DNA of 40,287 bases. Origin: a virus. The stretch's first letter is position 1; each line of letters opens with the position of its first letter. Both the position numbers and the translations under genes were made by a program. The DNA lies in IMG/VR virus record IMGVR_UViG_3300042922_000583, positions 1 through 40,287 of that record, one strand, 5' to 3'. The notes under the pieces were generated by a model. That model worked only from the letters and a program-made list of their open reading frames with translations. It had not been told where the DNA came from and searched no databases. Shown here piece after piece: positions 13,664 to 21,893 of this stretch.

Positions 13664-16545
13664 GACGATGCGAACTCCTTCTCTGCTTCCCGCTGCCACT
13701 GACGCATCTGCAACCGCGGATCCGTCTGCTGCGGGTAGATGTTCTGCACGACGCTCTTCGCCGGCACGCCCGGAACCTCACCGCCCAACGCCCCCGCGCC
13801 GGACGCCGTCCGCGCCCCGCTCGCAGCTGTTGCAGCTACTTCCGCGGTGACGGTTCCCATCGCCGCCTGCGCGCGCTGAGAGGCGTTCTCCGCCATCCCG
13901 ACGAGGGCAGCCGTGAACTTCGGCGCCTCGTCCTCGATAGCGAGGACCGACCCGGCAACAACCCACTTCGTCTCTCGACGCATGAGCTTCGACGGTGACG
14001 CGATGCCGAAGAAGTCCTTGAACCCCTCGAACGCACCCGACGCCAGATCGACGATCGCATCGACGACGGCGGACCCCATCGAGATCAGTCCGTTGATGAT
14101 GCCCTGCACGATCTGCACGCCGAGGTCGAGCCAGTCGACGCTGATGAGGCCGTTCCAGATCGCCTCGATGATCTGCGGCAGCATCGCAATGATCTTCGGG
14201 ATCGCCCCGACGATGCCCTGGATGAGCGACACCACGAGCGTGATGCCCGCCTCGATCAGCCGCGGCAGCATCTTCAGCAGCCCCGTCACCAGTTGGATGA
14301 CCAGGTCGATCGCCGCGGTGATGAGCTGCGGCAGCGCCTCCACGAGTCCAGTGACCAGCGACAGGAGCAGCTGGATGCCGGCCTCGATGATCATCGGCAG
14401 CGCGGTGACGATCGTGTCGAGCAGCGTCATCACGACGTCGAGCGCGAGCTGGATGATCTGAGGGAGCGCGTTGACGATGCCCATCAGCAGCGCGAGCAGC
14501 AGCTGCACGCCGCCCTCGATGATCAGAGGGAGTGCGGAGACGATGCCGATGAGCAGAGCGTCGACGAGCTGCAGCGCTCCCGACACGAGGAACGGGAGCG
14601 CGTTGACGATCCCTTGCAGGAGCGTGGTCACCAGCTGTATCGCGCCGGTGATGATCATCGGCAGGTTCGCCACGATGGCCTGCAGCAGGCCCTGCACGAG
14701 AGCGACCGCGCCGGACACGATCGTCGGGATCGCCGTGACCAGACCCTGGACAAGGACCATGACGATCTCGGTACCAGCGGACAGCAGCGTGGGAACCTGC
14801 GAGAGGATCCCGTCAACCAGCGCGGGGATGAACTGCGCGATCTGGGCGACCATTCCCGGCAGTGCCGAGACGATTTGCGTGACGATGCCGGTGATCCCGG
14901 TGACGAGTCCGGAGAAGTCCCCGCCCGAGAGCGCGAATCCAGCGAGCGCTGCGCCGACGATCCCGAGGGGTGAGGCGAGTGCCGTGAGAGCGCCGCCCAG
15001 TCCAGGCAGTAGAGCCCCGAGAGGTCCGAGCTTCGCGAGAAGCCCAGCGAACCCACCGGCCCCGAGCGCCGCGACGATTCCCGTCAGCGGTCCCGCGATG
15101 CCCATCAGGTTCGAGAACCCGCCCGACACCGTGAGCGCTCCGGACCCGATGCGTTCGAGCAGGCCGGTGAGCCAGTCGAGCGCGGGGCCCACAGCGTTCA
15201 GCAGTACCTGCCCGAACGCCTTTGCCCGCTCCTCAATGGGACCGAGCGCCGACGTCGCGGCGAGGATCAGCGGCGCGATCTTGCCGTAGATGGGCTCGAG
15301 CGCGTTCGCGCCGATCCGGCCCATGGCTGCGAAGAAGTTCTTCGCAGCGCCGGGGACGGTCTTACCTATCTCGTCCGCTACGGTGCCCGCAGCAGTGGCC
15401 GCGGCGGCCGAAAACGTAGCGAAGTCGATCTCGCCCCGGGTCGCCATCTCACGGACCTCGTCCGTGGTGACGCCCAGCTGCGTTGCGAGCGCCTGATAGA
15501 TCGGGATGCCCCGGTCTGCCAGCTGGTTCAGGTTCTCCGTGTAGGCGCGTCCCGAGGACGCGACCTTGTTGAAGATCGCCCCGGTCTCCTCCATCGAGGT
15601 ACCGGCCGCCGCGGAGACGTTCGCGATGCCCTTCAGGGTGCCCTGCAGCTGCTCGCCGGGCTTGATGCCCGCAGCGACCGCGCCGGCAGCGACAGTCGCC
15701 GCCTCGCCGAGTCCGAAGCTGGTGCCGCGGACTGAGGCGAGCGCGTCGCCCATGATCGCCTTGACGGCGTCGGCGTCGTTCCCGAGGCCGGTCAGTTTCG
15801 CGCGGGCGGTGTCGATCGCGCCGAGGCGGGAGAAGCCCTTCGACAGTGCGATGCCGATGCCTGCGGCCGCGACTGTGACGGCTCCCGTTGCGGCGGTCTG
15901 GATCCCGGACCCGAGAGTCCGCCCCACCGCACCGGCGACGCGAGATGCGGCGCCGACGACGGACTGGAACCCGGTCGCAGCGGTGCTGCCGAGTCCCTGC
16001 AGCATCGTGCGGAACCGGCCAGAGGAAGCGGCGGCGCCATCCTGCGACGCCCGCACCGCGTCCTGAGCCGTGCGCAGCGATGCCTGAGACGCGCGGAGCC
16101 GCGACGTCGCCGCGGTGACGGCGTCGGTCGTGGTCGCGTGCACGCGTCGTGCTGACGCGAGGCGTTCCTCCGCAGCGACGGCCTGCGAAGAGTTCGCGCC
16201 GGACTTCGCAACCGCTTCCGCGAGTCGCGTCTCCGCGATCCGCACGCGGCCCGCGTCGTCCTGCTGCTTCAGCCGGACACGGGCCAGCGCAGACGATGCG
16301 GAAGCGACCTCGCCGGTCAGCTTCTTCATCGCGCCCGAGCCGAGGTCGCCAGCACTCGACGTCAGCGCCGACTTGAGGTCACGCCCGAGGGCACGGCCTG
16401 TCGCTGCGCCCGCGCCCTTGAAGCTGCGGTCGAACGACTTCGCGCCAGCCGCTCCTGCTTCCTGGACCCCCTTCGTGACGCGGCTTCGGAAGCCCGTCAT
16501 GACGGGGAAGATGCTGACGTGACCGGAGGCGACCTCGGACGACAT
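13660..16545 (-). CDS. Tape measure protein
   Basis: A 961-residue protein, the longest here, that spans the tail lumen and sets tail length. Residues 1-220 are Ala/Arg-rich helices with coiled-coil character. A TP901-type tape-measure core follows (about 250-430, with GIANVSAAAGTSMEETGAIF and NFFAAMGRIGANALEPIYG). Then come hydrophobic Gly-rich segments (about 430-590), nine 22-residue hydrophobic repeats (about 592-789), and a C-terminal tail ending EKEFASS. The start has a strong AGGAGGTGCC site; the TAG stop of the upstream GT frame is part of this site. The late block continues without a gap into the distal tail gene. Confidence 0.9.
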   Translation of the reverse strand: MSSEVASGHVSIFPVMTGFRSRVTKGVQEAGAAGAKSFDRSFKGAGAATGRALGRDLKSALTSSAGDLGSGAMKKLTGEVASASSALARVRLKQQDDAGRVRIAETRLAEAVAKSGANSSQAVAAEERLASARRVHATTTDAVTAATSRLRASQASLRTAQDAVRASQDGAAASSGRFRTMLQGLGSTAATGFQSVVGAASRVAGAVGRTLGSGIQTAATGAVTVAAAGIGIALSKGFSRLGAIDTARAKLTGLGNDADAVKAIMGDALASVRGTSFGLGEAATVAAGAVAAGIKPGEQLQGTLKGIANVSAAAGTSMEETGAIFNKVASSGRAYTENLNQLADRGIPIYQALATQLGVTTDEVREMATRGEIDFATFSAAAATAAGTVADEIGKTVPGAAKNFFAAMGRIGANALEPIYGKIAPLILAATSALGPIEERAKAFGQVLLNAVGPALDWLTGLLERIGSGALTVSGGFSNLMGIAGPLTGIVAALGAGGFAGLLAKLGPLGALLPGLGGALTALASPLGIVGAALAGFALSGGDFSGLVTGITGIVTQIVSALPGMVAQIAQFIPALVDGILSQVPTLLSAGTEIVMVLVQGLVTAIPTIVSGAVALVQGLLQAIVANLPMIITGAIQLVTTLLQGIVNALPFLVSGALQLVDALLIGIVSALPLIIEGGVQLLLALLMGIVNALPQIIQLALDVVMTLLDTIVTALPMIIEAGIQLLLSLVTGLVEALPQLITAAIDLVIQLVTGLLKMLPRLIEAGITLVVSLIQGIVGAIPKIIAMLPQIIEAIWNGLISVDWLDLGVQIVQGIINGLISMGSAVVDAIVDLASGAFEGFKDFFGIASPSKLMRRETKWVVAGSVLAIEDEAPKFTAALVGMAENASQRAQAAMGTVTAEVAATAASGARTASGAGALGGEVPGVPAKSVVQNIYPQQTDPRLQMRQWQREAEKEFASS
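14178..14771 (-). repeat. Nine tandem 66-bp (22-residue) repeats in the tape measure gene
   Basis: Nine consecutive 22-residue units fit the pattern LLxxLLxGIVxALPxIIxAGIQ, for example LVTTLLQGIVNALPFLVSGA. They are divergent in sequence but strictly in phase, with Pro at position 14 of each. The units would form amphipathic or hydrophobic helical hairpins. Copy number changes would change tail length by fixed steps. Confidence 0.85.
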
Positions 16546-16553
16546 GGCACCTC

Positions 16554-16919
16554 CTAGCTGCTGAAGACGATGCCGTCCTCGAGTTCTGCCTGCGCGACCG
16601 CGACCTCATCGGCCGATGCGTGTGCGCCGGCGCGGCGCGGGTTCTTCATGACCCACGGCATGAGCTTCATCGCGGGCTTCCCGACCTGGCCCGCCATCGT
16701 GATCAGCTGGATCATCGACGCCGGGTATCCCCAGCCCGCGAGCTCCGCGCCGAGCGCGGTGGACGGGTCCGATGCTGCTTCCTCGATGAGGTCGATCGTT
16801 TCTCCCCAGGAGACGGCGTCGCCCAGATCCGAGAGACCCACCCCGAACGTCTCGCGCAGCGTGCGCGCGACCGTCCGGCGGTGGTCTCGGATGGTCTGGG
16901 CGACGCTCAGGATTCCGGG
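16554..16919 (-). CDS. Tail assembly chaperone T part (translated by -1 frameshift from G)
   Basis: This frame is open in the -1 register relative to the G gene, from upstream of the G stop down to 16554 (122 codons from 16919). From the frameshift point it reads PGILSVAQTIRDHRRTVART, then VGLSDLGDAVSWGETIDLIE. The conserved layout G, G-T, tape measure is universal in long-tailed siphophages: the GT fusion binds the tape measure and tail subunits during assembly. A stand-alone start (GTG 16841) has no ribosome site, so fusion by frameshift is favoured. The stop TAG overlaps the tape measure ribosome site. Confidence 0.75.
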   Translation of the reverse strand, partial: PGILSVAQTIRDHRRTVARTLRETFGVGLSDLGDAVSWGETIDLIEEAASDPSTALGAELAGWGYPASMIQLITMAGQVGKPAMKLMPWVMKNPRRAGAHASADEVAVAQAELEDGIVFSS

Positions 16920-17278
16920 AGGGATGCCCCGGCGATGCGGCTGAAGACCGTGAAGAACTTCTCCGCCATCACCATCGTCTCGGCGAGGTCGTGCTTCGTG
17001 AACTCGCCGACGGCGTCCTCACCGCCGATGGTGAGGAGCAGGCTCTTCACCTGGTCGACGGGGTTCGGGGTGCGTTCGGACATCTCGTCGATGTCGTTCA
17101 GGCTGATCGACAGCGGGAGCTTCACGATCACGCCGTCGGGGAAGCGCCCGACGAACATGCGCTCGACGATGATGTATTTCACCTCGGGGACGAGCGCGGC
17201 GATTGCCTTGTTCTCGTCCTCCTCGGTCCACGCGTCGAAGTCGTACTCGGGGACTGCGGTCTTGCTGGTGGCGGCCAT
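16907..17278 (-). CDS. Tail assembly chaperone G
   Basis: A 123-residue acidic helical protein between the major tail protein and the tape measure, the slot of lambda gpG-type chaperones. It starts MAATSKTAVPEYDFDAWTEE behind a GGAGAG site and ends ASLPES. The protein coats the tape measure during tail assembly and is absent from virions in known systems. It lies behind a hairpin terminator (17326-17362), which may lower chaperone output relative to the major tail protein. A fraction of ribosomes should shift -1 near the end to make GT. Confidence 0.8.
   Translation of the reverse strand: MAATSKTAVPEYDFDAWTEEDENKAIAALVPEVKYIIVERMFVGRFPDGVIVKLPLSISLNDIDEMSERTPNPVDQVKSLLLTIGGEDAVGEFTKHDLAETMVMAEKFFTVFSRIAGASLPES
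16913..16919 (-). promoter_or_regulatory. Candidate -1 frameshift site C CCG GAA
   Basis: Near the 3' end of G the minus strand reads C CCG GAA TCC TGA, with the stop of G two codons after the heptamer. The tRNA-Pro on CCG could slip to CCC, entering the T frame. It is not a canonical X-XXY-YYZ heptamer, so the exact site is uncertain; the required direction (-1) follows from the frames. Confidence 0.35.
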
Positions 17279-17325
17279 GATGGCTCTCCAATCGGGTTAT
17301 CGGGTGGGGTCGGGTTGGTTGATGG

Positions 17326-17362
17326 GACTGGCCGGGGCGACCCGATGACACCCCGGCCAGTC
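17326..17362. terminator. Hairpin between major tail protein and tail chaperone
   Basis: GACTGGCCGGGG (17326-17337) pairs perfectly with CCCCGGCCAGTC (17351-17362), with a 13-nt loop. It lies 7 bases past the major tail protein stop in the direction of transcription. It probably terminates part of the transcripts, making major tail protein more abundant than chaperone. Confidence 0.6.
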
Positions 17363-17368
17363 GTCTGA

Positions 17369-17953
17369 TCACGGCGTGACGGGAGCCGCGCCGGGGACGG
17401 CGGGACCGAACTGCCAGAACGGGGCGCCGTTGAACAGGTCGTCTTCCTGCCAGGTGAAGGTCACGTTGACGCCTTCGACCGAGCCGCGCTCGGACTGGTC
17501 GTACTCGACGGCCGTGATCGACGCGGCGCCCTCCTGGCGCTTCTCGAGCCCGCCGCGGTAGCGCACGACGTTGAGGAGGATGAACCGGTTGTCCGGGAGC
17601 GAGGAGGAGACCTCGATCACACCGTTCGCGTCCGGCGTGGCGCCCTCGGTGAGCGCCAGCACGGTCGGGTTCTGCTCGGCCATGCCGATGACGACGGTGC
17701 GGGTGCCCGCGCCTGCCTTCGAGTAGCCGATCTGGAAGAACTCGATCGCGTCGCCGGCTTCGCGGGACGCTGCGGGACCGCCGTCGGACTTGTACAGGCC
17801 GACGCGCTTGAACGCCGCCGGGAGCACCAGCGGCGAGGCGGCGAGTTCTTCCTTCGCGATGACGTTGGCCTCGAGCAGCGGCGCGAACGCCGCCAGGCCG
17901 GTGATGGGGACGCCAACGGCGTCCAGGTCGTTGCCCTGAGAGTCAGCGGCCAT
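17369..17953 (-). CDS. Major tail protein
   Basis: A 194-residue protein likely to form the tail tube. It sits after the tail terminator gene and before the chaperones, with its own good ribosome site (AGGAGT), a downstream hairpin terminator, and mixed beta composition (VNVTFTWQEDDLFNGAPFWQ near the C-terminus) typical of tube proteins. The sequence EGAASITAVEYDQSERGSVE supports a tube fold but I recognise it mainly by position. Confidence 0.8.
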   Translation of the reverse strand: MAADSQGNDLDAVGVPITGLAAFAPLLEANVIAKEELAASPLVLPAAFKRVGLYKSDGGPAASREAGDAIEFFQIGYSKAGAGTRTVVIGMAEQNPTVLALTEGATPDANGVIEVSSSLPDNRFILLNVVRYRGGLEKRQEGAASITAVEYDQSERGSVEGVNVTFTWQEDDLFNGAPFWQFGPAVPGAAPVTP

Positions 17954-18002
17954 GAGTGTTACTCCTTCTCCCGCTGAGCGGGCTTCGATGGGATGAGTTG
18001 GC

Positions 18003-18422
18003 TCACCATGAGCCGGACACGACGTACTGCGCTGTCATGTATTGGCGTGACACGTCGAGGCCTTCTGGGACGTCATACGGGCCGTTACACCCGTCTGGTC
18101 TGACGGCCGCTATCGGGGAGCCGTCGACGAGCGGCAGGTCCAGATCGAACAGCACGCCTGCGAGCCACCGGGCAAGGTCCTTGGCAGGCTTGTCGTTGAG
18201 CTTCGTCCCGGCGAGCACGGAGGCGCCGACGGATCTGTCGAACGTCACGTGCGACAGGCGTGGGCCGGAGTCGTCGCGGATCACGATCAGAGGCCGCGCG
18301 AGCGGGAGGGCGAACTTCGGTGGCTCTTTGTTGCCGACCTGGACGTCGAGTTCCTCGGCGACGGCGAGGGCGCGCACGTAGCTGGTCAGCCAGTGCTCGA
18401 GCTCCGGAGGTTCGACCCTCAT
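18003..18422 (-). CDS. Tail terminator / tail completion protein
   Basis: A 139-residue protein in the standard slot between the HK97 gp10-like connector and the major tail protein. An N-terminal helix (ELEHWLTSYVRALAVAEELD) is followed by strands (PLIVIRDDSGPRLSHVTFDR), the arrangement of tail terminators such as lambda gpU. It would cap the finished tail tube. It starts in an ATGA overlap with the gp10-like gene. Confidence 0.7.
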   Translation of the reverse strand: MRVEPPELEHWLTSYVRALAVAEELDVQVGNKEPPKFALPLARPLIVIRDDSGPRLSHVTFDRSVGASVLAGTKLNDKPAKDLARWLAGVLFDLDLPLVDGSPIAAVRPDGCNGPYDVPEGLDVSRQYMTAQYVVSGSW

Positions 18423-18709
18423 TGCTTCGCCGCCTTCAGCGCACGAGCGAGGTTCCCGGTCTTGGACTCGATGAGCAATGTCTTCGGATCATTACCAACG
18501 ACCCGGTAGACGCGTCGGTAACGGGATTCCCGGACGATCACTCGGATCTGATCGCGATACGAACCGGTGTCGACAGGAGCGGTGGCCCGAGCGATCGAGG
18601 CCGCGCGAGTCGCAGCGTCCTTCGTCAGCGACTCGACGCCAGCGGACCGCATGATTTCGTCGAAGAACGCGTCGTTGAACTCGATCGTCGTCTGGCCCTT
18701 GGCAGCCAT
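18419..18709 (-). CDS. HK97 gp10-like head-tail connector
   Basis: A 96-residue protein with the typical gp10 features: an N-terminal amphipathic helix (FNDAFFDEIMRSAGVESLTK), then RAxxIARATAPVDTGSYRDQ, where APVDTGxYR is the family hallmark. It then has a strand pair and an Ala/Lys tail. It joins head neck and tail. A GGAGGA site precedes ATG 18709. Confidence 0.8.
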   Translation of the reverse strand: MAAKGQTTIEFNDAFFDEIMRSAGVESLTKDAATRAASIARATAPVDTGSYRDQIRVIVRESRYRRVYRVVGNDPKTLLIESKTGNLARALKAAKQ

Positions 18710-18721
18710 GGCGTCCTCCGT

Positions 18722-19117
18722 TCAGCCGACGTATCGCGTCAGCGGGACCTCTCGCGGCGGGGTCCACCCGGTCCACGGGTTCGAGTCCGCCATAGGCGGG
18801 ATGCCGTCGATCGTGTAGACCGGTGCGCCCTCGTCGCCGTCACGAATCCGGTCGCCCTTCTGCAGGTCCGAGTCGCCCGAGCAGAACAGCGACTTCGATT
18901 CGACCGCCTGCTCCCGGGTCGCTGTGCGCAGCATCGACGTCGATGTCTGGGCGATGAAGGCGCCGACGATCTCAAGCACGTCGGGTTCGTCCCAGTTCTC
19001 CGGGATCTGCGCATCCGGGTTGTAGGGGTCGGGCATCATGCCGCCACGGAGCCTGTAGACGGTGGAGCCGTGCGGGAACACAGTGCCGTCAGTCGACAGG
19101 CTGTCGAGCCAGCCCAT
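18722..19117 (-). CDS. Head closure protein (stopper)
   Basis: A 131-residue beta-rich protein in the head-closure slot. Motif-like pieces are PHGSTVYRLRGGMMPDPYNP and GDRIRDGDEGAPVYTIDGIP, resembling small beta-barrel stoppers such as HK97 gp7/SPP1 gp16. ATG 19117 overlaps the stop of the adaptor gene (TGATG); a GTG one codon upstream is possible. Confidence 0.65.
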   Translation of the reverse strand: MGWLDSLSTDGTVFPHGSTVYRLRGGMMPDPYNPDAQIPENWDEPDVLEIVGAFIAQTSTSMLRTATREQAVESKSLFCSGDSDLQKGDRIRDGDEGAPVYTIDGIPPMADSNPWTGWTPPREVPLTRYVG

Positions 19118-19656
19118 CACGGCTCCCAGTTCAGAACGAACGGCGCGAGGGCGGCCTTCTCAGACGCGAGGAGCGGCAGGCTGAGTGGTGCACCGTCGGC
19201 GCCGATGGCGTATCGGACGGAAGCCGAGCCGATGCCCTGCTGCGCCACCGCTGACACCCCTGCTGCTGCGGCCCGTTTCGTGAGGGCGACGATGAGAGCG
19301 GCGACGTCCGGCACCTCCTCGATCGGGTGCCCGTGCGTCAGGGTCACTTCGATCGAGCCGACGTCCTCGGACCATCCCGAGGCGAGAGTGAGGATGCCGG
19401 CGCGGCGCGAGAACCGGACGCGAGAGATGACGTCTTCGCCGTCGTTGGTCACCGCTGCGAGGGCGGCGATGCGCTGGGACGGCAGGAGCAGGCGAGTGCC
19501 ACCCCTGCCGTCCAGCGTGAGAGTTTCGGTGATGACAGGCGCAACATGCCACCCGCATTCGCGACGCACCGCAGCATTCGCCGCGTTGAGCCAGAACGCC
19601 GGGTCAACCTGCGTCTGTCCGGTCACGATCGGGGGAGTCGTCACGCCTGCCACCAC
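19117..19656 (-). CDS. Head-tail adaptor (HK97 gp6-like)
   Basis: A 179-residue, mainly helical protein in the adaptor slot just after the capsid region. It has FWLNAANAAVRRECGWH near the N-terminus, the usual helical bundle of gp6/gp15-type connectors that dock under the portal. A central strand pair (TETLTLDGRGGTRLLLP, IEVTLTHGHPI) and later helices follow. The start is uncertain: GTG 19656 behind GAGAGG, or GTG 19644. Confidence 0.65.
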   Translation of the reverse strand: MVAGVTTPPIVTGQTQVDPAFWLNAANAAVRRECGWHVAPVITETLTLDGRGGTRLLLPSQRIAALAAVTNDGEDVISRVRFSRRAGILTLASGWSEDVGSIEVTLTHGHPIEEVPDVAALIVALTKRAAAAGVSAVAQQGIGSASVRYAIGADGAPLSLPLLASEKAALAPFVLNWEP

Positions 19657-19663
19657 CTCTCGG

Positions 19664-19933
19664 TTACTCGGCCGAGGATGCCCGGCGCCCGCGGCCCTTG
19701 GCCGTGTCGGGCTCGCGCACCTTGGTCACTTCGGGATCGACGACCTTGGTCGCCGCGTCGGCCGCCGGATCGCGGTCCACGGTCCCATCCACGACCTCGG
19801 CGCTGACCGTCTCCGGTTCTCCGCCATCGGCCGCCAGGACCACGTCTACCTGCTCGCTGATGAGTCCCGCCTTGATGGCGTCTGGGCGACGATAGCGGCG
19901 CCCGCCGTGGGTGATCATCTCCGCCACGGTCAC
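19664..19933 (-). CDS. Small protein after the capsid gene (89 aa)
   Basis: An 89-residue protein whose N-terminus MTVAEMITHGGRRYRRPDA is compact, followed by an acidic, Val/Asp-rich region and a basic tail (AKGRGRRASSAE). It starts with a GTG in a GTGA overlap with the major capsid stop. Many actinophages have such a short, low-complexity protein here; it may bind capsid or act in head completion. No known domain is recognised. Confidence 0.6.
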   Translation of the reverse strand: MTVAEMITHGGRRYRRPDAIKAGLISEQVDVVLAADGGEPETVSAEVVDGTVDRDPAADAATKVVDPEVTKVREPDTAKGRGRRASSAE

Positions 19934-21174
19934 ACCGCCAGGTCGAGCAGGGCGAGCTTCGCGGGCTGCCGGATCATCTGCAGGCCGCGGAGCTCGGCGC
20001 GGATGTAGACGAGGTTCCGCTGCGCGTAGTCCTTGTGCTGGTTGAACGCGAGGACCGACAGTGCCTCGTACACGAGGAACTGCACGGCGCGGAAGTCGCC
20101 CATCAGCGCCTGGCCGGCCGGGATCGCAGAGGACTCGATGCGGGGCACGCCCCACACCGTCTCCGGGCCGACGCCGAACGGGCCGTTGCCGTAGTAGCGC
20201 TGGTTCCCGTCCTTGAGCAGGTCGAGCTTCTCGGCGTCCTCCGGGTTGACGAGGATCGCCTGCGCGACCGTCTGCGACGTCTCGCGCAGCAGCGTCTTGC
20301 CCTTGCGGATGGTCGTGACCATGTCGGTGGCGAAGGCCTGCTGCAGCACGCCCGTGGTGTTGAGGATGCCGTTGGGCTCCTCGTTCGCGTCGTCACCGGC
20401 CAGGACGACCCGCTCGATCTCGTCGCGGAGGTTCTGCGCGAGGATGCCGTTGATCAGCGCCGCGAGGGCGCCGTCGTCGTTCAGCTCCTGCGTGGTCGCC
20501 TCGATGCCGTCGGCGTAGGTGTGCGCCTTCGCGTCCGCCATGCGGGTCTCGAGGTCCGAGATCGGCTTAACGCCGCCCGCGACGCCGACACCGTTGTTGG
20601 TGAGCGACTCGGGGACGATCGACGCGTTGTTCGTCACGCCGACGAGCTGCCGGTACTGCAGCCACGCGGCCTGCGTGGTCCCGACCGTAATCAGGTCCAG
20701 CAGGGTGTTCGGGCGGCGGTAGGTGACGTCCTCGATGCCGGGCAGCCGGGTCGGGGCGGTGTCGCCGTTGTCGACCGTGTTGAGCGGCGCCTTGATGGCG
20801 CGGACCGACGCGGCCTTCGTCGCGAACCGGCGGGCCTCGACGTTGATCGGGGTGTTCTTTGCGACGCCGTTCGGGTGACGCTCGCGGAACTCCTTCAGCG
20901 CCTCCGATGCGACGAACGCGTCACCGAGGGACTTCGGAGCTTCGGGACGGCCCTTCACGACCGGCTCGTCACCGTGCTGCTCGTCGGCCGCGAACGCGTC
21001 CTTGAGAGCAGCGGCGGCGGTCTCCTGTGCCTTGATCTTCGACTCGGTGTCGGTGATCTCGGCCTTCAGATCGGGGATACGGGCGACGTCTTCCTCGGTG
21101 AGGTCCTCGGCGCTCTTCTTGCGCAGCTCGGCGGCCTCAGCCTGCAGGGCCGCGAGCTTCTGCTTGAGATTCAC
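19930..21174 (-). CDS. Major capsid protein, HK97 family
   Basis: A 414-residue protein. Residues 1 to about 110 form a charged coiled coil (LKQKLAALQAEAAELRKKSA), the delta or scaffolding domain normally removed by the prohead protease. The rest is an HK97 fold with the usual C-terminal features (NLVYIRAELRGLQMIRQPAK). Its start is GTG 21174 behind AAGGAG. It lies directly after the protease gene; a strong hairpin inside the end of that gene may influence its level. Confidence 0.9.
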   Translation of the reverse strand: MNLKQKLAALQAEAAELRKKSAEDLTEEDVARIPDLKAEITDTESKIKAQETAAAALKDAFAADEQHGDEPVVKGRPEAPKSLGDAFVASEALKEFRERHPNGVAKNTPINVEARRFATKAASVRAIKAPLNTVDNGDTAPTRLPGIEDVTYRRPNTLLDLITVGTTQAAWLQYRQLVGVTNNASIVPESLTNNGVGVAGGVKPISDLETRMADAKAHTYADGIEATTQELNDDGALAALINGILAQNLRDEIERVVLAGDDANEEPNGILNTTGVLQQAFATDMVTTIRKGKTLLRETSQTVAQAILVNPEDAEKLDLLKDGNQRYYGNGPFGVGPETVWGVPRIESSAIPAGQALMGDFRAVQFLVYEALSVLAFNQHKDYAQRNLVYIRAELRGLQMIRQPAKLALLDLAV

Positions 21175-21212
21175 GTGGAATCTCCTTTCTGGCCTTGCGG
21201 GCCGGTTGCTGA

Positions 21213-21878
21213 TCAGGTGATCAGGTCGAGCAGCGCGGAAGCTCGCTTCTGCGCCAGGTGAAAGACCCCCGAGTCTTCGGGGGCTTCGTCCGCGTCACCG
21301 AGGTTCGGTTCAGCAGCGGTCGTGTGGTCTTCGCCGTCGGGCGCGACCGGGTCGGTCGTCGCCTCTACGAGCTCGGCAGCCGACTTCACGTCGATCAGCC
21401 GGGTTTCGGGGTTCGCGCCACGCAGCACCAGTGACACCTCTACGAGTTCGAACTCGTAGACCTGCCAGATCGTGCGGCCGTCTTTTTCGACGCGTCGGAT
21501 CCCTTCGGACGGCTCGAACCCGCCGATCGAGAACTCCTTGATGCGCCCGGACTTGAGCAGCCGGTAGGCCTTCACCGCGTCGGGGTCGTCCATGTCGAAC
21601 CATCCCTCGATGACGAATCCGTCATCGGTTTCGACGCCTTTCGCGCCGCCCAGGTGCGCGCCGAGCGCGCTCCACTGGTGGTTCCACATGATCGGGATCG
21701 GGTCGTCACCGAACCGCTCGAGCGACTTGTCGAACGCGCCGGGCATCACCTCCTCGTCGTACGAGTCGACGACGCCGTATGCCGAGACCAGCGCCGTGAA
21801 GGTGCCCGCTTCGTCGTTCGTGGCCTTTAGAGATGCGGTGAAGCTCTTGCGCGCTTCACGCACTGCAGGCGCTGCCAT
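21213..21878 (-). CDS. Prohead protease, HK97 family (U35)
   Basis: A 221-residue serine protease that cleaves the capsid delta domain during maturation. Catalytic candidates are H67 in MWNHQ and S117 in KEFSIGG, as in HK97 gp4; a third acidic residue is expected in the ELVEVSLVL strand region. The C-terminal 50 residues are acidic and probably act in self-cleavage or scaffolding. Ribosome site GGGAAG precedes ATG 21878. Confidence 0.9.
   Translation of the reverse strand: MAAPAVREARKSFTASLKATNDEAGTFTALVSAYGVVDSYDEEVMPGAFDKSLERFGDDPIPIMWNHQWSALGAHLGGAKGVETDDGFVIEGWFDMDDPDAVKAYRLLKSGRIKEFSIGGFEPSEGIRRVEKDGRTIWQVYEFELVEVSLVLRGANPETRLIDVKSAAELVEATTDPVAPDGEDHTTAAEPNLGDADEAPEDSGVFHLAQKRASALLDLIT
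21266..21283 (-). terminator. Terminator-like hairpin in the 3' end of the protease gene
   Basis: On the minus strand CCCCCGA-AGAC-TCGGGGG has a perfect 7-bp stem and a 4-nt loop, followed by TCTTTC. It lies inside coding sequence about 90 bases before the capsid start. It may act as a partial terminator, or stabilise or process mRNA for abundant capsid expression. Confidence 0.4.
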
Positions 21879-21893
21879 GTCGGCTTCCCTTCG

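Noticed and set aside
18260-20008. Plus-strand 582-codon frame opposite the connector genes
   Set aside because: No ribosome site, no recognisable fold, and the minus-strand connectors explain the region.
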